Shown one piece after another: positions 1 to 11,199 of a DNA stretch of 64,000 nucleotides. Position numbers and translations under genes: made by a program. This DNA comes from Siphonodentalium dalli. Taxonomy: Eukaryota > Mollusca > Scaphopoda > Gadilida > Siphonodentaliidae. Where the stretch lies: the NCBI GenBank assembly GCA_032622095.1, contig CP136064.1, positions 5,635,512 to 5,699,511 of the forward strand, read 5' to 3'. The stretch's first letter is position 1. Each line of letters begins with the position of its first letter. A model generated the notes under the pieces. The model saw only the letters and a list, made by a program, of their open reading frames with translations. It did no database searches and was not told the DNA's origin.

Positions 1-1342
1 CCGTGATCGGTGAAGACTCTATGTTGCAGCAGGTAGGATCTTGATTTTGCTCCGTGATCGTTGAAGACTCTATGTTGCAGCAGTTAGGACCTTGATTTTG
101 CTCCGTGATCGTTGAAGACTCTATGTTGCAGCAGGTAGGACCTTGATTTTGCTCAGTGATCGTTGAAGACTCTATAGTTGCAGCAGGTAGGACCTTGATT
201 TTGCTCCGTGATCGTTGAAGACTCTATGTTGCAGCAGGTATGATCTTGATTTTGCTCCGTGATCGTTGAAGACTCTATGTTGCAGCAGGTAGGATCTTGA
301 TTTTGCTCCGTGATCGTTGAAGACTCTATGTTGCAGCAGGTAGGATCTTGATTTTGCTCCGTGATCGTTGAAGACTCTATGTTGCAGCAGGTAGGACCTT
401 GATTTTGCTCCGTGATCGTTGAAGACTCTATGTTGCAGCAGTTAGGACCTTGATTTTGCTCAGTGATCGTTGAAGACTCTATAGTTGCAGCAGGTAGGAC
501 CTTGATTTTGCTCAGTGATCGTTGAAGACTCTATAGTTGCAGCAGGTAGGACCTTGATTTTGCTCCGTGATCGTTGAAGACTCTATGTTGCAGCAGGTAG
601 GATCTTGATTTTGCTCCGTGATCGTTGGAAGACTCTATGTTGCAGCAGGTAGGATCTTGATTTTGCTCCGTGATCGTTGAAGACTCTATGTTGCAGCAGG
701 TAGGATCTTGATTTTGCTCCGTGATCGTTGAAGACTCTATGTTGCAGCAGGTAGGACCTTGATTTTGCTCCGTGATCGTTGAAGACTCTATGTTGCAGCA
801 GTTAGGACCTTGATTTTGCTCAGTGATCGTTGAAGACTCTATAGTTGCAGCAGGTAGGACCTTGATTTTGCTCCGTGATCGTTGAAGACTCTATGTTGCA
901 GCAGGTAGGATCTTGATTTTGCTCCGTGATCGTTGAAGACTCTATGTTGCAGCAGGTAGGACCTTGATTTTGCTCCGTGATCGTTGAAGACTCTATGTTG
1001 CAGCAGTTAGGACCTTGATTTTGCTCAGTGATCGTTGAAGACTCTATGTTGCAGCAGGTAGGATCTTGATTTTGTTCCGTGATCGTTGAAGACTCTATGT
1101 TTCAGCAGGTAGGACCTTGATTTTTCTCCGTGATCGTTGAAGACTCTATGTTGCAGCAGTTAGGACCTTGATTTTGCTCAGTGATCGTTGAAGACTCTAT
1201 AGTTGCAGCAGGTAGGACCTTGATTTTGCTCCGTGATCGTTGAAGACTCTATGTTGCAGCAGTTAGGATCTTGATTTTGCTCCGTGATCGTTGAAGACTC
1301 CTATGTTGCAGCAGGTAGGACCTTGATTTTGCTCAGTGATCT
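1..1342. repeat. 51-bp minisatellite array, about 26 copies, open at window start
   Basis: Head-to-tail units of 51 bp run from the first base, each carrying GTGATCGTTGAAGACTC, then TTGCAGCAGGTAGGA, then CTTGATTTTGCT. Variants recur in a patterned way: CTCAGTGATC for CTCCGTGATC, a one-base longer CTATAGTTGC for CTATGTTGC, and GTTAGGACC for GTAGGATC. That suggests block-wise amplification of several units at a time. The array ends where the last unit runs into ATCTGTGAAGCCC. No reading frame of note. Confidence 0.95.
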
Positions 1343-1359
1343 GTGAAGCCCATTTTCCC

Positions 1360-1810
1360 CAAGCCTGAACATAGTGTGTCTGTCATCTGCAGAATGAGGT
1401 CCCCAGTGGGTGAATTTAGTGATGCTATCCCATGGGCTAGCATCATCAAATTCACCCTCTGGGGACCTCATTCTGCATGGCCTCATCTGCTATGGGAGAC
1501 ACAGACTCAGATTGAAGTTACCAAGTAGTGAATATTGTGATGTACACCCATTGGGAACCTCAATTACACAATGTGTCTTCTGCCAATTTGGGGATATAGA
1601 GAAACTAAACTTAAAAAGAAATAGAATCTGTGTGAAGAAGTTTTTTTAAAGAAATTTGATAATAAAGAAACTTCCAGAGAAGATGAGGCCTAAGCAGAAT
1701 GAGGTCCCCAGAGGGTGAATTTGATGAATCTAGACCACGGGATAGCATCACTAAATTCACCCTCTGGGGACCTCATTCTGCAAATGGCAGGCACACTGAA
1801 CTCAGGCTTG
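1360..1810. mobile_element. Family A MITE, full-length copy
   Basis: Non-autonomous element about 450 bp long. Each end is itself a hairpin built on AGAATGAGGTCCCCAG and its complement CTGGGGACCTCATTCT. About 200 bp of A-rich sequence lies between. The outer ends are CAAGCCTG and CAGGCTTG. The flanks CATTTTCCC and CATATTCCC look like a worn target duplication. An uninterrupted version of the target (GAAGCCCATATTGCC) lies just downstream near 1907. No coding capacity. Confidence 0.8.
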
Positions 1811-2022
1811 CATATTCCCACTTGTAATCGTCATTATGAGTAATAACATGATCGGTGAAGACTCCATGTTGTAGCAGTTAGGACCTTGATTTTGCTCAGT
1901 AATCTGTGAAGCCCATATTGCCACTTGTAATCGTCATTATGAGTAATAACATGCTCCGTGGGTGCTTACAACATGCTCCGTGGGTGCTTACAACATGCTC
2001 CGTGGGTGCTTACAACATACTG
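1811..2022. repeat. Single 51-bp unit duplicate plus three 22-bp repeats
   Basis: CACTTGTAATCGTCATTATG appears twice (near 1820 and 1921). Between the copies sits one more 51-bp array unit (about 1850-1905) followed by the same CTGTGAAGCCCAT flank that closes the main array. The end of the array was therefore duplicated, and only the first copy later received family A. From about 1952 a 22-bp unit, CTCCGTGGGTGCTTACAACA plus TG, is repeated three times. Confidence 0.75.
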
Positions 2023-2374
2023 CTGCTGAACTTAAAGCTTAAAGTTCATCTTTATGCCTTATCGTCATATTCATTGATTTTTGTTTAGCTGCATTGTAAA
2101 GAAAACATATAAAACAATCAATTAAGAAACCACCTACTGTGTACATGCATCTCCAACTCACAAGAAATATACAAGAAAATACTTTGATTGGCGGTAAAGA
2201 AGTTTCTATTCTTCTCAGGGGTCACATGTGTGTCTAGTCGAGTAGTTGTGGCAACTTTTAAGGTCTTTCCTTCTCCTGTGAAACTGACACATCGTGTTAT
2301 GACGTGTTATGATCGTGTGCTGAAGCAATGATAAAACTAAAATGACCCAATCACCAAGACTGCTTTGTTACATG
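2023..2374. other. AT-rich sequence with no recognised feature
   Basis: About 350 bp with only short ORFs, no splice-bounded coding signal and no repeat shared with the rest of the window that I could see. Confidence 0.5.
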
Positions 2375-2376
2375 TA

Positions 2377-2589
2377 CAGTAATGCCCTAATTAATCGACT
2401 CCATAACCACAGCAGAATTATGGGTAACTTTTCAGGATTTAGTCGGAAATATGGCTTGTTGCCATTCATCGGAAAGCTCTCGGGGAGAGCTTTCCGATGA
2501 ATGGCAACAAGCCATATTTCCGACTAAATCCTGAAAAGTTACCCATAATTCTGCTGTGTTTAAGGAGTCGATTAATTAGAGCATTACTG
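2377..2589. mobile_element. Family B foldback MITE, intact
   Basis: Near-perfect palindrome of 213 bp. Ends are CAGTAATGCCCTAA and its complement, flanked by TA on both sides. The arms contain AGCAGAATTATGGGTAAC and GGATTTAGTCGGAAATATGG and meet at GCTCTCGGGGAGAGC. CAGT ends plus TA duplications suggest mobilisation by a Tc1/mariner-type transposase; that is inference, since no transposase is present. The flanks also share TGCTTTGTTACATGTA (2361-2376 and 2607-2622). Confidence 0.85.
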
Positions 2590-2659
2590 TAGTTAGACCT
2601 AGACTCTGCTTTGTTACATGTAACTTTCCATGACTGGATCTTTGTGAAATTTTGCATTT

Positions 2660-3277
2660 CATATATAAGATCTCGGTCGCCTCGCATATATAAGATCTCG
2701 GTCGCCTCGCATATATAAGATCTCGGTCGCCTCGCATATATAAGATCTCGGTCGCCTCGCATATATAAGATCTCGGTCGCCTCGCATATATAAGATCTCG
2801 GTCGCCTCGCATATATAAGATCTCGGTCGCCTCGCATATATAAGATCTCGGTCGCCTCGCATATATAAGATCTCGGTCGCCTCGCATATATAAGATCTCG
2901 GTCGCCTCGCATATATAAGATCTCGGTCGCCTCGCATATATAAGATCTCGGTCGCCTCGCATATATAAGATCTCGGTCGCCTCGCATATATAAGATCTCG
3001 GTCGCCTCGCATATATAAGATCTCGGTCGCCTCGCATATATAAGATCTCGGTCGCCTCGCATATATAAGATCTCGGTCGCCTCGCATATATAAGATCTCG
3101 GTCGCCTCGCATATATAAGATCTCGGTCGCCTCGCATATATAAGATCTCGGTCGCCTCGCATATATAAGATCTCGGTCGCCTCGCATATATAAGATCTCG
3201 GTCGCCTCGCATATATAAGATCTCGGTCGCCTCGCATATATAAGATCTCGGTCGCCTCGCATATATAAGATCTCGGT
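2660..3277. repeat. 25-bp minisatellite, 24 complete copies plus a partial
   Basis: The unit is CATATATAAGATCTCGGTCG followed by CCTCG, and by eye all copies are identical. Each unit has a TATATA core. The motif GGTCGCCTCGCATATATAAG is the same 20 bases found in the hairpin core of families C to F, so the array probably grew from one. Because 25 is not a multiple of three and the minus strand lacks stops, every minus frame is open, giving a spurious repetitive ORF. Confidence 0.95.
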
Positions 3278-3545
3278 TTTTACATTGTCCAGATGATAAC
3301 TTCAGCAATATTCAACAGAATTTCTTGAAATTTGGTACATGGTTCACATTTGAGAGGATGCAGGCCAAGTTCGATTATGGTCCGATGATTTCAGATGGAG
3401 TTAAGCCCCTTTTTTAATGCCACCTCGTTCGGGGGACCATGGGGTCTGCAACCTTTTTTCTGGCATATTTTATCTGTAAAACTGTTTGTTTTTCCCACAA
3501 TCCTCGATTATTACCACTATGTGACACTTGTTCGGGCATTTCAAT
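3278..3545. other. Unassigned sequence, possible old transposon relic
   Basis: No gene seen. The stretch AAGTTCGATTATGGTCCGAT (3368-3387) resembles AGTTCGAATTTGAGTTTGAT near 12986, both followed by a CCGATGATTT-like string, which suggests a decayed dispersed element. Confidence 0.35.
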
Positions 3546-3552
3546 CCCTTAA

Positions 3553-3673
3553 CCCTTTACCCAACAGAATGGCCCGTTGCCAATGCATTCTCTTATATAT
3601 GCGAGTCGACCATAGGTCGCCTCGCATATATAAGAGAATGCATTGGCTTAACACATTAAAAATTATAAAATTG
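3553..3673 (+). mobile_element. Family C MITE, left half only
   Basis: Begins with CCCTTTACCCAACAGAA directly after TTAA. It continues through the first hairpin core (CCAATGCATTCTCTTATATA and its complement) and stops after AAAATTATAAAATTG. The second core and the right terminus seen in complete copies (for example 17084-17475) are missing. Confidence 0.8.
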
Positions 3674-4372
3674 GATGCTTCCGGCGCCCCTGGGAGTAAC
3701 AAATGCTTTGGGCCAGGGAGGATAACTAAGCAATCTTTTAATTATATCCTTATACATTTGGCAGGCATACTTGTACCGGATAGCAGACACTGTTCTTATG
3801 TATTACCGTAAACTAATTCCCAGAACCTCCCAGAACGGATGAATATTAGGAAGACACTGAAGTATTGCTTTACTAAAAGTTAACAACAAATTAATCAGGA
3901 TGTTTAGTTTGTCTGACATCTGTGGAGAGAATACAGTAAGATTTATCAGTATGTGTCACATTTGAGCTCGATTGCGTCACAGGTCAATTGGAATATATGC
4001 CTCCTACCATCACATGTCTCCTACGAGCTAATTTATCAGTATAATTTATTAGTATATAGCACCATATGTCTGCGGTCAGAACATTACCACTTAATATCTG
4101 CTGTAGAAAAATACACCTGCATGTATAGGCTACAGACAAACAAATCGCTCAAAATGGTATGATTTTCTCATACTACGTGCCACGTGGTTACATAAATAAA
4201 TCAATATTTGTGTCTGTGATCAGTATATTTATACCCCCTCCCCCCTCCCCCGCAACGAAGTTGTGGAGGGGTGTATACTGGAATCAGCTTGGCTGTTGTC
4301 GTACTTGGACACAAATTTGTGGCAATATAAATTCCCATGTCGACCGATGGCTCAATAGTGTGGTCGTCAGAG
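3674..4372. other. Unassigned sequence with a C-rich hairpin
   Basis: No gene seen. At 4230-4275 a C-rich run pairs with GTGGAGGGGTGTATACTGG to form a hairpin. The wording TATACCCCC...GTATACTGGAATCAGC resembles the start of widespread molluscan repeats; that resemblance is from general knowledge and was not tested. Confidence 0.4.
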
Positions 4373-7300
4373 GGTTCGACCCGGAAGAAATTGGTATAGA
4401 AGCGGTTTTGGTGTCATTCGACGTGGGAGAATCTCGTGAATAACATATCCAAAATCCGCTAAAATCCGCTTTTGGCAAAATTCAGGATCCAAGATGGCGT
4501 CCAACATGGCTGCCGTTAGTCAAAAGATACTCTGACTGAGATTAATTCGATAACAGTGAGAACAAATGTTGTCATATGTATACAAATGTATACATTTTTG
4601 CAAAGGTAAAATGTTGAGCCACCTGTTTATGGCAAAAATGGAACCCATCATCCCAGATGGCCGCCAAAATGGCGGCCTAAACTCGAACATTTGAAGTTTT
4701 TGCCTAATATCTTAAAGATCAATTCCTGTTGTTTGATAATGGTTCAGACTGGCGACATTGATTAGTCATATTCATGCTAATTCATCATTGGAGCAATGAA
4801 AGATACCATAAATGGGGTCCCAGACTCATCTACACCCTCAAAAATTCGATTTTACAGAACGCGGTATAACATTCCACAAAACTCTCCATTGTGATTACAG
4901 TCATATATCAACAAGAAATGGACAGAACTGTACAATGTAAGTTGGGCATACCAATATCTATAAATACTCCAATTCAATGAAACCCAAATTGGCGCTTTGT
5001 CTCAAAATGGCTGCCAAAATGGCGGTCAAAATATGGAAAATGGCGGATATTGATCACAGTGTCATTCAATCCATTATAAGTAGTGGTTGATGAATAAAAT
5101 TGACTAAATAAATACGAATGAATACCTCTTTATGATGCCATTATGCTAGCTCTATGTAAAAACTTAAAAATCAGTACCAAAAATGGCCACCCGATGTGAA
5201 AAATACTATTTTCTATCACTTCTGTTTATCACTTGTTGCTCAATGGGTATATTCTTTCAATGATCGTGTCAACTGATCATTACAGCAATGAAATTTCTAA
5301 TAGATTAGATCATAGTTTACTCCGGTCCTTCACTAATAAGTTATAACGAATGCGGTATGAAATTTAACCAAAATCGACTTTGGGGTTCTGGTCACATTTG
5401 ATATTTAGGGATGAGCAGATCTTGTCTACAAAATAATTGATCGTTTCTTTTATTTGTGAACATTCCATCTCAAATAGACCAAAAGAAACAATAAATTTGA
5501 TCTAATATGGCTTCCAAAACGAAAATGGTAGACTCTGCCCAGCTTATCACATAATGGAAGTTGTGAGTGGTGGATGCAGTTGATAGTTGGCTCATATACA
5601 TGTATGTGGCTCATATATATCAAAACTATTTATTTTCAATCTTTTGGTGGCTTCCCGCGGGTTGACAAAATCTCGACTCATCAGTGCTATAATGTCGTAT
5701 ATCCATTATGGCGGGAGATGAGTATTTGATACCATTTGAATCGTGAGAAAAAATCCAATCCGATGGGCCAAACTGTCCTTGCATTGGATGACAAATATTC
5801 GCACAAACCAGTGAAGCAAATGTCGTATATCCAGCGATCTTTACAATTATTCGTACTATGAGGTCGTATGTCCAACAGCAGCCAATCGGACGCTTCAGGT
5901 TGTCCACGTGACTTCTGTTTTGTGTTTGTGAATTCTAAAATGTGTGCTATATGGCAGTATCTCCATGTTAGTCGCGTGATCATTTGGTGATTTAAATTTT
6001 GTGATTGTTCCACACATTTCTGTATGATGATGCACATGGGTGAATTTTCATAGTGTAGAATAGGCACTTTTTAGTTCATAGACACATGCGATTGCCACCA
6101 TATTTAGCTTAATCTGCATTTATTAGCACAACTTCATTATAGCACGGAAACGAATCGTCGCTGGCATACGCAAAATGTCATATCTCCAAACAAGCTATTG
6201 CTTTTTAAAAGAAAACGAGGGAATAAACAGAAAACAATATGTGGTTCAATGAACAGCTAATGTCAGTTTTCATTGGGATAAATACAACAATACGTCATGC
6301 TTTGTCAACATTAGGAGAAATGTTGTCTAAAAACTTCAACCTTCATTTTCTCGGAAAGTTGAAAATGTGGGTTACATTATAGTACTGATGCGACGAAATA
6401 TTAACTATTCGGGCTCGGCCATCATTTTCAAATTTCAAGCTGGAACTAAATGTAGCCCATGGATTCCCCATTTCGACATGTAAGAAAAGTAGTTTTACTC
6501 TGATCTCTTCCCAGATATCAACTCTCCGGTAAATGGTGATCTCTTATGTTCTAGAAAATACGTGTGCCAAATACATATATGTATGAAGAAACTATTCCCA
6601 TACATTGTTTACACATCGACTCCGTAAGTATGTGGAGGTTTTCTTGGACAAGCGGGATTTTCAAACCTCGAAACCGTCCGTACAACAATAAAAGTTAATA
6701 GGAAATGACGTTGGATGTAGGTCTAGAGTACGTCGTCCGCATGAAATAGTTTCGTGTCATTAATTTGCACATAGTTCGTGCTCTGATGAGCATGGATGAA
6801 CGCCTTATGTGGCAGTTTGATTGTCTAACATCCAGAAAATAACATGTTCATTGTTCACATTTCTTAGACAAACATGTTGTTAATCACCATCTTCATGTGG
6901 CATTTCTATCCAATGACAACCTTGAAATGCCAGTTAATCAAGCTAAATGGTTGATACCTTTACGCCTACGGGTCAGATCCAGCCGTGACGCACATTGTGT
7001 CTACATATCATTGATGAAATTTACTAAATGTGTAGAAGATATAGGTGCGTCTATATATGTACTAGAATGTTTCTATCCACATGTATATACCCACAATCGC
7101 ATGACACAGAATTGTCACATAAAGTGTGAAGGGTATACAATGTACGTGCGAATTTTCATTTTTCCTCTTGATATTGAAGAAAATAATGTTACTTTGAAAC
7201 TCTCCAGCTCCGATAACCAACTTGGCCACCAATTAAGTAATCCCCAGATTATTCGCTTTTCCCTCCTGTCCTTTTCACTTTCGCCAGCACTGGAAAACCT

Positions 7301-8626
7301 ATTATAGCCTGATGCTTCCGTACTAGACCACCGATGCCCATATAATTGATGTTCGTTATAAGTAGAAATGTTGACACTGTGTTTTCAAATAATCCAGATT
7401 CGTAGCAATTTAATTTATTTTTAATTAATTTCCAGATAGTCCCTCGTAATAAGTGGACATCGTGTTGGTTCCTGCAGTAGATACTGCTTAGTTGGAACAT
7501 TTCAGGCTGAACTGATTGTGGTAGTAGATTATTGGCAACATGTTTAATAGGTCTGTCATCGTTAGCTCACAACCGAAGTGTTGTTTCGGCTTTCCTCTGA
7601 GCAGAACTTAAATTTCGACAATTTTCGGTGGCCATTTTGGTAGCCATCTTAGCATTTTGAATCGTGATTGGCTACTCATACCCACAAAAAACATTGATTT
7701 CAATCAATGATGTGTATTGGTGCCGAATTGGCGTTTTGTCGAATGGGTTTTCGTGAATAACTACATATTTGCCATTTTCATTATTATTGGCGACCATGTT
7801 GGACGCCATCTTGAATTCTGTATGTTCCCAAAAGCGGATTTTAGCGGATTTTGGATATGTTATACACGAGATTCTCCCGCGTCGAATGACAACAAAACCG
7901 TTTCTTTACCAATTCCTTCTGGGTCTAACCCTCTGACGACCATTCTAAATATCTGCCATTTTCCATATTTTGACCGCCATTTTGGCAGCCATTTTAAGAC
8001 AAAGCGCCAATTTGGGTTTCATTGAATTGGAGCAATTATAGATAATGGTATGCCCAACTTACATTGTACAGTTCTCTCCATTTCTTGTTGATATACGACT
8101 GGAATCCCAATGGCGATATTTGTGGAATTTTATACCGCGTTCTGTAAAATCGAATTTTTGAGGGTGTATATGAGTCTGGGACCCCATTTATGGTATCTTT
8201 CATTGCTCCAATGATGAATTAACATGAATATGACTAATCAATGTCGCCAGTCTGAACCATTATCAAACAACAGGAATTGATCTTTAAGATATTAGGCAAA
8301 AATTTCAAATTTTCGAGTTTAGGCCACCATTTTGGCAGCCATCTGGGGCGAGGGGTTACATTTGTTCTATAGATATGTGGCATAATACTTTACCTTCGCA
8401 AAAATGTATACATTTGTATTAATATGGCAACATTTGTTCTCATTATGTCGAATTAATCTCAGTCAGAATCTCTTTTGACTAATGGCGGCCATGTTGGACG
8501 CCATGTTGGATCCTGGATTTTGCCCAAAGCGGATTTTAGCGGATTTTGGATATGTTGTAGCAGAGATTCTCCCGGGTTGAATGACACCGAGATCGCTTCT
8601 ATACCAATTTCTTCTGGGTTGACCCC
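4373..8626. mobile_element. Composite repeat with 0.68-kb inverted arms
   Basis: Arms at 4373-5051 and 7950-8626 are inverted copies, similar but diverged. Shared points in order include the GAAGAAATTGGTATAGAAGC block, AAAATCCGCTAAAATCCGCT, GGATCCAAGATGGCGTCCAA, a TTTATGGTATCTTTCATTGC block, and AAAATGGCTGCCAAAATGGC. A further copy of the terminal block lies at about 7795-7945 in the same orientation as 8482-8617. The roughly 2.9-kb centre has no recognisable transposase, only short unrelated ORFs. The AAGATGGCG/ATGGCGGCC motifs match the consensus bound by the YY1 family. This may be an old non-autonomous DNA transposon or an inverted duplication. Confidence 0.55.
5052..7949. other. Centre of the inverted-arm composite, no gene recognised
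   Basis: The spacer contains ORFs of up to 136 codons, all without a recognisable family, splice context or compositional support. Scattered ATGGCCACC, ATGGCTTCC and GGTGGCCATTTTGG motifs echo the arms, so part of the spacer may be older arm sequence. Confidence 0.4.
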
Positions 8627-8802
8627 TTTTTTTTTGCGTACCAACATAAGATAAACCAAGACATTCGTTCCAACGTTCCAAGGATCATGTTTGATAATGA
8701 CTAGGATGGTGTATGATAACAATTAGGATTTTGTATGATAATCTGTGCCCCAAAACCAGACATTCCCTTTAAACTGGAATTTCAATTTTATGATATCATG
8801 GA
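8627..8802. other. Unassigned sequence
   Basis: Short repeats of GATAATGACTAGGAT, GATAACAATTAGGAT-like type only. No gene seen. Confidence 0.4.
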
Positions 8803-8810
8803 TTCATGTG

Positions 8811-9385
8811 CAGGGTCCGCGCTTGCCCGAAATTTGTTTTTGCCAAATGAAAATAATTTTTGCCAAATGTTGTTATAAGTTGCCAAATTCTATCAGTTCT
8901 ACAACATTGTGCCTTTTATTTTGACTATTTCGACAATCGCTGCTTGAGCGGCCATTGATATCGATAGTAAAGCGGTTAATTACTGACAATTCTCGCCTCT
9001 TTACTTGGGTATATCATAGAATAATAAACCAACAACATAACAATGGAATTGCGGAAGGGTTTCTTCATCAGAAAGTCCCGTCGAAACAAGGAGGATTAGC
9101 TACCGGTATGTAAACACCACCACCAGATACTAATGATATCGGATTAATTGTATCTTGATAGAGGGGTTAACTTTTCATAACCTTATAAATCACCACTAAT
9201 TTATAAGTGATGAAAGATTTTCCTGGAATGAGTGGTATTAGTTGACAAATATTATTAAATTTTCTTTAGGAATAAAAAGTGACTTGTCAAATTTTTTGCC
9301 AAATGAAAATATTTTTTGCCAAACGTGAATTATTTTTGCCATTGGCAAATTTGGCAAATTTGGCAAGTGGCAGCGCGAACCACTG
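8811..9385. mobile_element. hAT-type MITE with perfect 8-bp target duplication
   Basis: The ends are CAGGGTCCGCGCT and AGCGCGAACCACTG, inverted copies apart from a few changes. The same eight bases, TTCATGTG, flank both sides (8803-8810 and 9386-9393), as expected of hAT transposition. TTGCCAAATGAAAAT-like words recur near both ends and could be subterminal transposase sites. An ATG at 9042 opens 18 codons rich in Lys/Arg (MELRKGFFIRKSRRNKED) and closes shortly before a GTATGT donor-like site. This could be a relic of a transposase first exon, but that is speculative. Confidence 0.85.
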
Positions 9386-9393
9386 TTCATGTG

Positions 9394-9620
9394 TCTGTTT
9401 AGGGTCGGGCATACTTAATACACTATGCCGTCACAACATTGCTAATAATTCACTCACATGGTATTCTATTGATTATGAATGGATTATAATGCTCTGAATG
9501 GAAGCTGTACTCATACTCTATTTGCTTTAGACATTAAGTTCTCCTGCGTATATGTCTAATGTCTCAATATTTTACCAAACACATACTCAACATGGTCTTA
9601 ACCATTTCATGTATGGGAGG
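9394..9620. other. Unassigned sequence
   Basis: No gene, tandem repeat or recognised terminal inverted repeat seen. Confidence 0.4.
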
Positions 9621-9624
9621 TTAA

Positions 9625-10110
9625 CCCTTTATTGAACCCCATACAGAGGGAGCAATGCACCGATGACTGTCATCTGCTTGAGTCTGTGTGGGGCTCCAAA
9701 TGGGAGTGTTTTATAATTTCCTTTTCGTGATGGGAGCTGCACTGGTGCAGCATTAACCCTTTGAGTGCCAGGTCGATTTTTGTATCAACCCATATACCCT
9801 GTGCCAATGCATTCTCTTATATATGCGAGTCGACCATAGGTCGCCTCGCATATATAAGAGAATGCATTGGCCTAACAATTATTATTATTTTTTTTTTTTT
9901 TACAATTTTTTACAATTTTAATAATTTATTCTTATATTCTTTAACAGACTTATTTTGTAGGTTTAGGGCCCCTGGCACTCAAAGGGTTAAAGATCCTGTG
10001 CCAGTGCATTCTCTTATATATGCAAAAGTGAGACTCTGGGAGACTCGCATAATATAAGAGAATACATTGTCACAGGTTTTTCACAAAATTTCAGGAAGCT
10101 TCAGTCATGA
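9625..10110 (+). mobile_element. Family E element carrying a nested D element
   Basis: Starts with CCCTTTATTGAACCCC after TTAA at 9621-9624. It contains TCTGTGTGGGGCTCCAAATG and a variant hairpin core (GTGCATTCTCTTATATATGC), and trails off at AGGAAGCTTCAGTCATG, close to the end sequence of other E copies. A complete D element occupies 9757-9986 in a TTAA. The right terminal TTAA is not preserved. Confidence 0.7.
9757..9986 (+). mobile_element. Family D MITE, TTAA-flanked, nested in E
   Basis: Terminal repeats CCCTTTGAGTGCCAGG and CCTGGCACTCAAAGGG, with TTAA on both sides (9753-9756 and 9987-9990). The centre is one hairpin core identical in type to that of family C, followed by a T-rich tract. 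A TTAA target and CCCTTT ends are typical of piggyBac-related elements. Confidence 0.85.
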
Positions 10111-10258
10111 GTCTCAGGATTAAAATTAAGCAGGGTTTCTGCTAGTGTTGGGGGTATGAGCCCCAATAACACACACCGATTCCGATACAATATAATAAGC
10201 CAATGGGCCTCACATTGATATCTGTTGTTACACTACCATTCCATTTCGTAATCGTCTG
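9991..10258. other. End of E and unassigned flank
   Basis: The right part of E runs to about 10110. The remainder up to the next A element has no recognised feature except a possible target copy ATCGTCTG at 10251-10258. Confidence 0.5.
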
Positions 10259-10485
10259 CAAGCCTTGAAAAAGGGTGTCTGTCATTTGAGAATGAGGTCC
10301 CCAGAGGGTGAATTTAGTGATGCTACCCCGCATAGTGGGCTGGCATCACCAAATTCACCTTCTGGGGACCTCATTCTGCTTACACCTCAGCAGAATGAGA
10401 TCCCCAGAGGGTGAATTTGGTGATGCTAAATTCACCCTCTGGGGACCTCATTCTGCAAATGACAGACACACTATTTCAAGGCTTG
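10259..10485. mobile_element. Family A MITE, double-hairpin short form
   Basis: Ends CAAGCCTTG and CAAGGCTTG enclose two GAGGTCCCCAGAGGGTGAAT hairpins separated only by TTACACCTCAGC. The octamer ATCGTCTG flanks both sides exactly (10251-10258 and 10486-10493), fixing the target duplication of family A at 8 bp. Confidence 0.9.
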
Positions 10486-10493
10486 ATCGTCTG

Positions 10494-10857
10494 CGATCTG
10501 AGATCAATGCTTCTGGGTATGCAGCTATTTATATGCGTGATGTTTGATCAACCTGTTTATAATGCCAAGGATTCTTTTTGGTCACTGAGCCGAAACGTAA
10601 CGAGTCGAAACATAATGTGACATGTGCTTAGTATGTAGTCGGCAATCAGCAACTGATTATGATGCTATCAAAACATATTGGCATCTTTTCAACTCATTGG
10701 GAATCAATTTCGAAAAATGTCTAAATTCTAATTGGCATAAAATGAAATCTTGTTTTTATGGGGTACTTTCTAAAACTATTTTCAAAATTCCAATAAACCA
10801 CTCCAGGTTCTACGGTAGCTTTCACCTCAAAATTCATGTCATGAGAACGGAGAGCTA
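10494..10857. other. Unassigned sequence
   Basis: No gene recognised. An ORF of 121 codons runs through this stretch into the next B copy, but it has no family features and its C-terminal part is translated transposon. Confidence 0.45.
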
Positions 10858-10945
10858 CAGTAATGCTCTAAATAATCGACTCCTTAACCACAGCAGAATT
10901 ATGGGTAACATTTCAGGATTTAGTATGAAATATAGGTTGTTGCCA
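10858..10945 (+). mobile_element. Family B MITE, left arm only
   Basis: CAGTAATGCTCTAAATAATC through GGATTTAGTATGAAATATAG. The hairpin turn and right arm are absent. Element N begins a few bases further on, so the truncation may be linked to that insertion. Confidence 0.8.
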
Positions 10946-10953
10946 TGTATGTA

Positions 10954-11199
10954 CTCTCAAGTGCCTAATAATCAGCATGATTATTAATTCTGGAGAAAAT
11001 TCCCAACAATCGCTATTATTTGGCATTGAGACAAAGAGCAAAATGCCATCACTATGGTTAATTTCAGCCTAAATTCCCAACAATCACTATTATTTGGCAT
11101 TGAGACAAAGAGCAAAATTGCCATCACTATTATTAATTTCAGCCTAAATCCCCAGCCATCACTATTATTAGGCCATCACAATTATTAGGCACCTGAGTG
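10954..11199. mobile_element. Family N MITE, TA-flanked, with internal duplication
   Basis: The ends CTCTCAAGTGCCTAATAAT and ATTATTAGGCACCTGAGTG are inverted repeats bounded by TA. Inside, a block of about 76 bp beginning AATTCCCAACAATC and including GGCATTGAGACAAAGAGC occurs twice. The same termini define the copy at 51708-52093. Confidence 0.75.

Noticed and set aside
2377-2589. Foldback hairpins as transcription terminators or miRNA genes
   Set aside because: The same palindrome occurs about 22 times with TA duplications and fixed ends, which identifies a transposon family; no evidence of processing.
2466-3308. Minus-strand 280-codon ORF with a 25-residue repeat
   Set aside because: It is the 25-bp satellite read through; all three minus frames are open because the unit lacks stops and is not a multiple of three. 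Its ends fall in the B element and in unrelated sequence.
10622-10987. 121-codon ORF
   Set aside because: Its C-terminal third is translated B and N transposon sequence and the rest matches nothing recognised.
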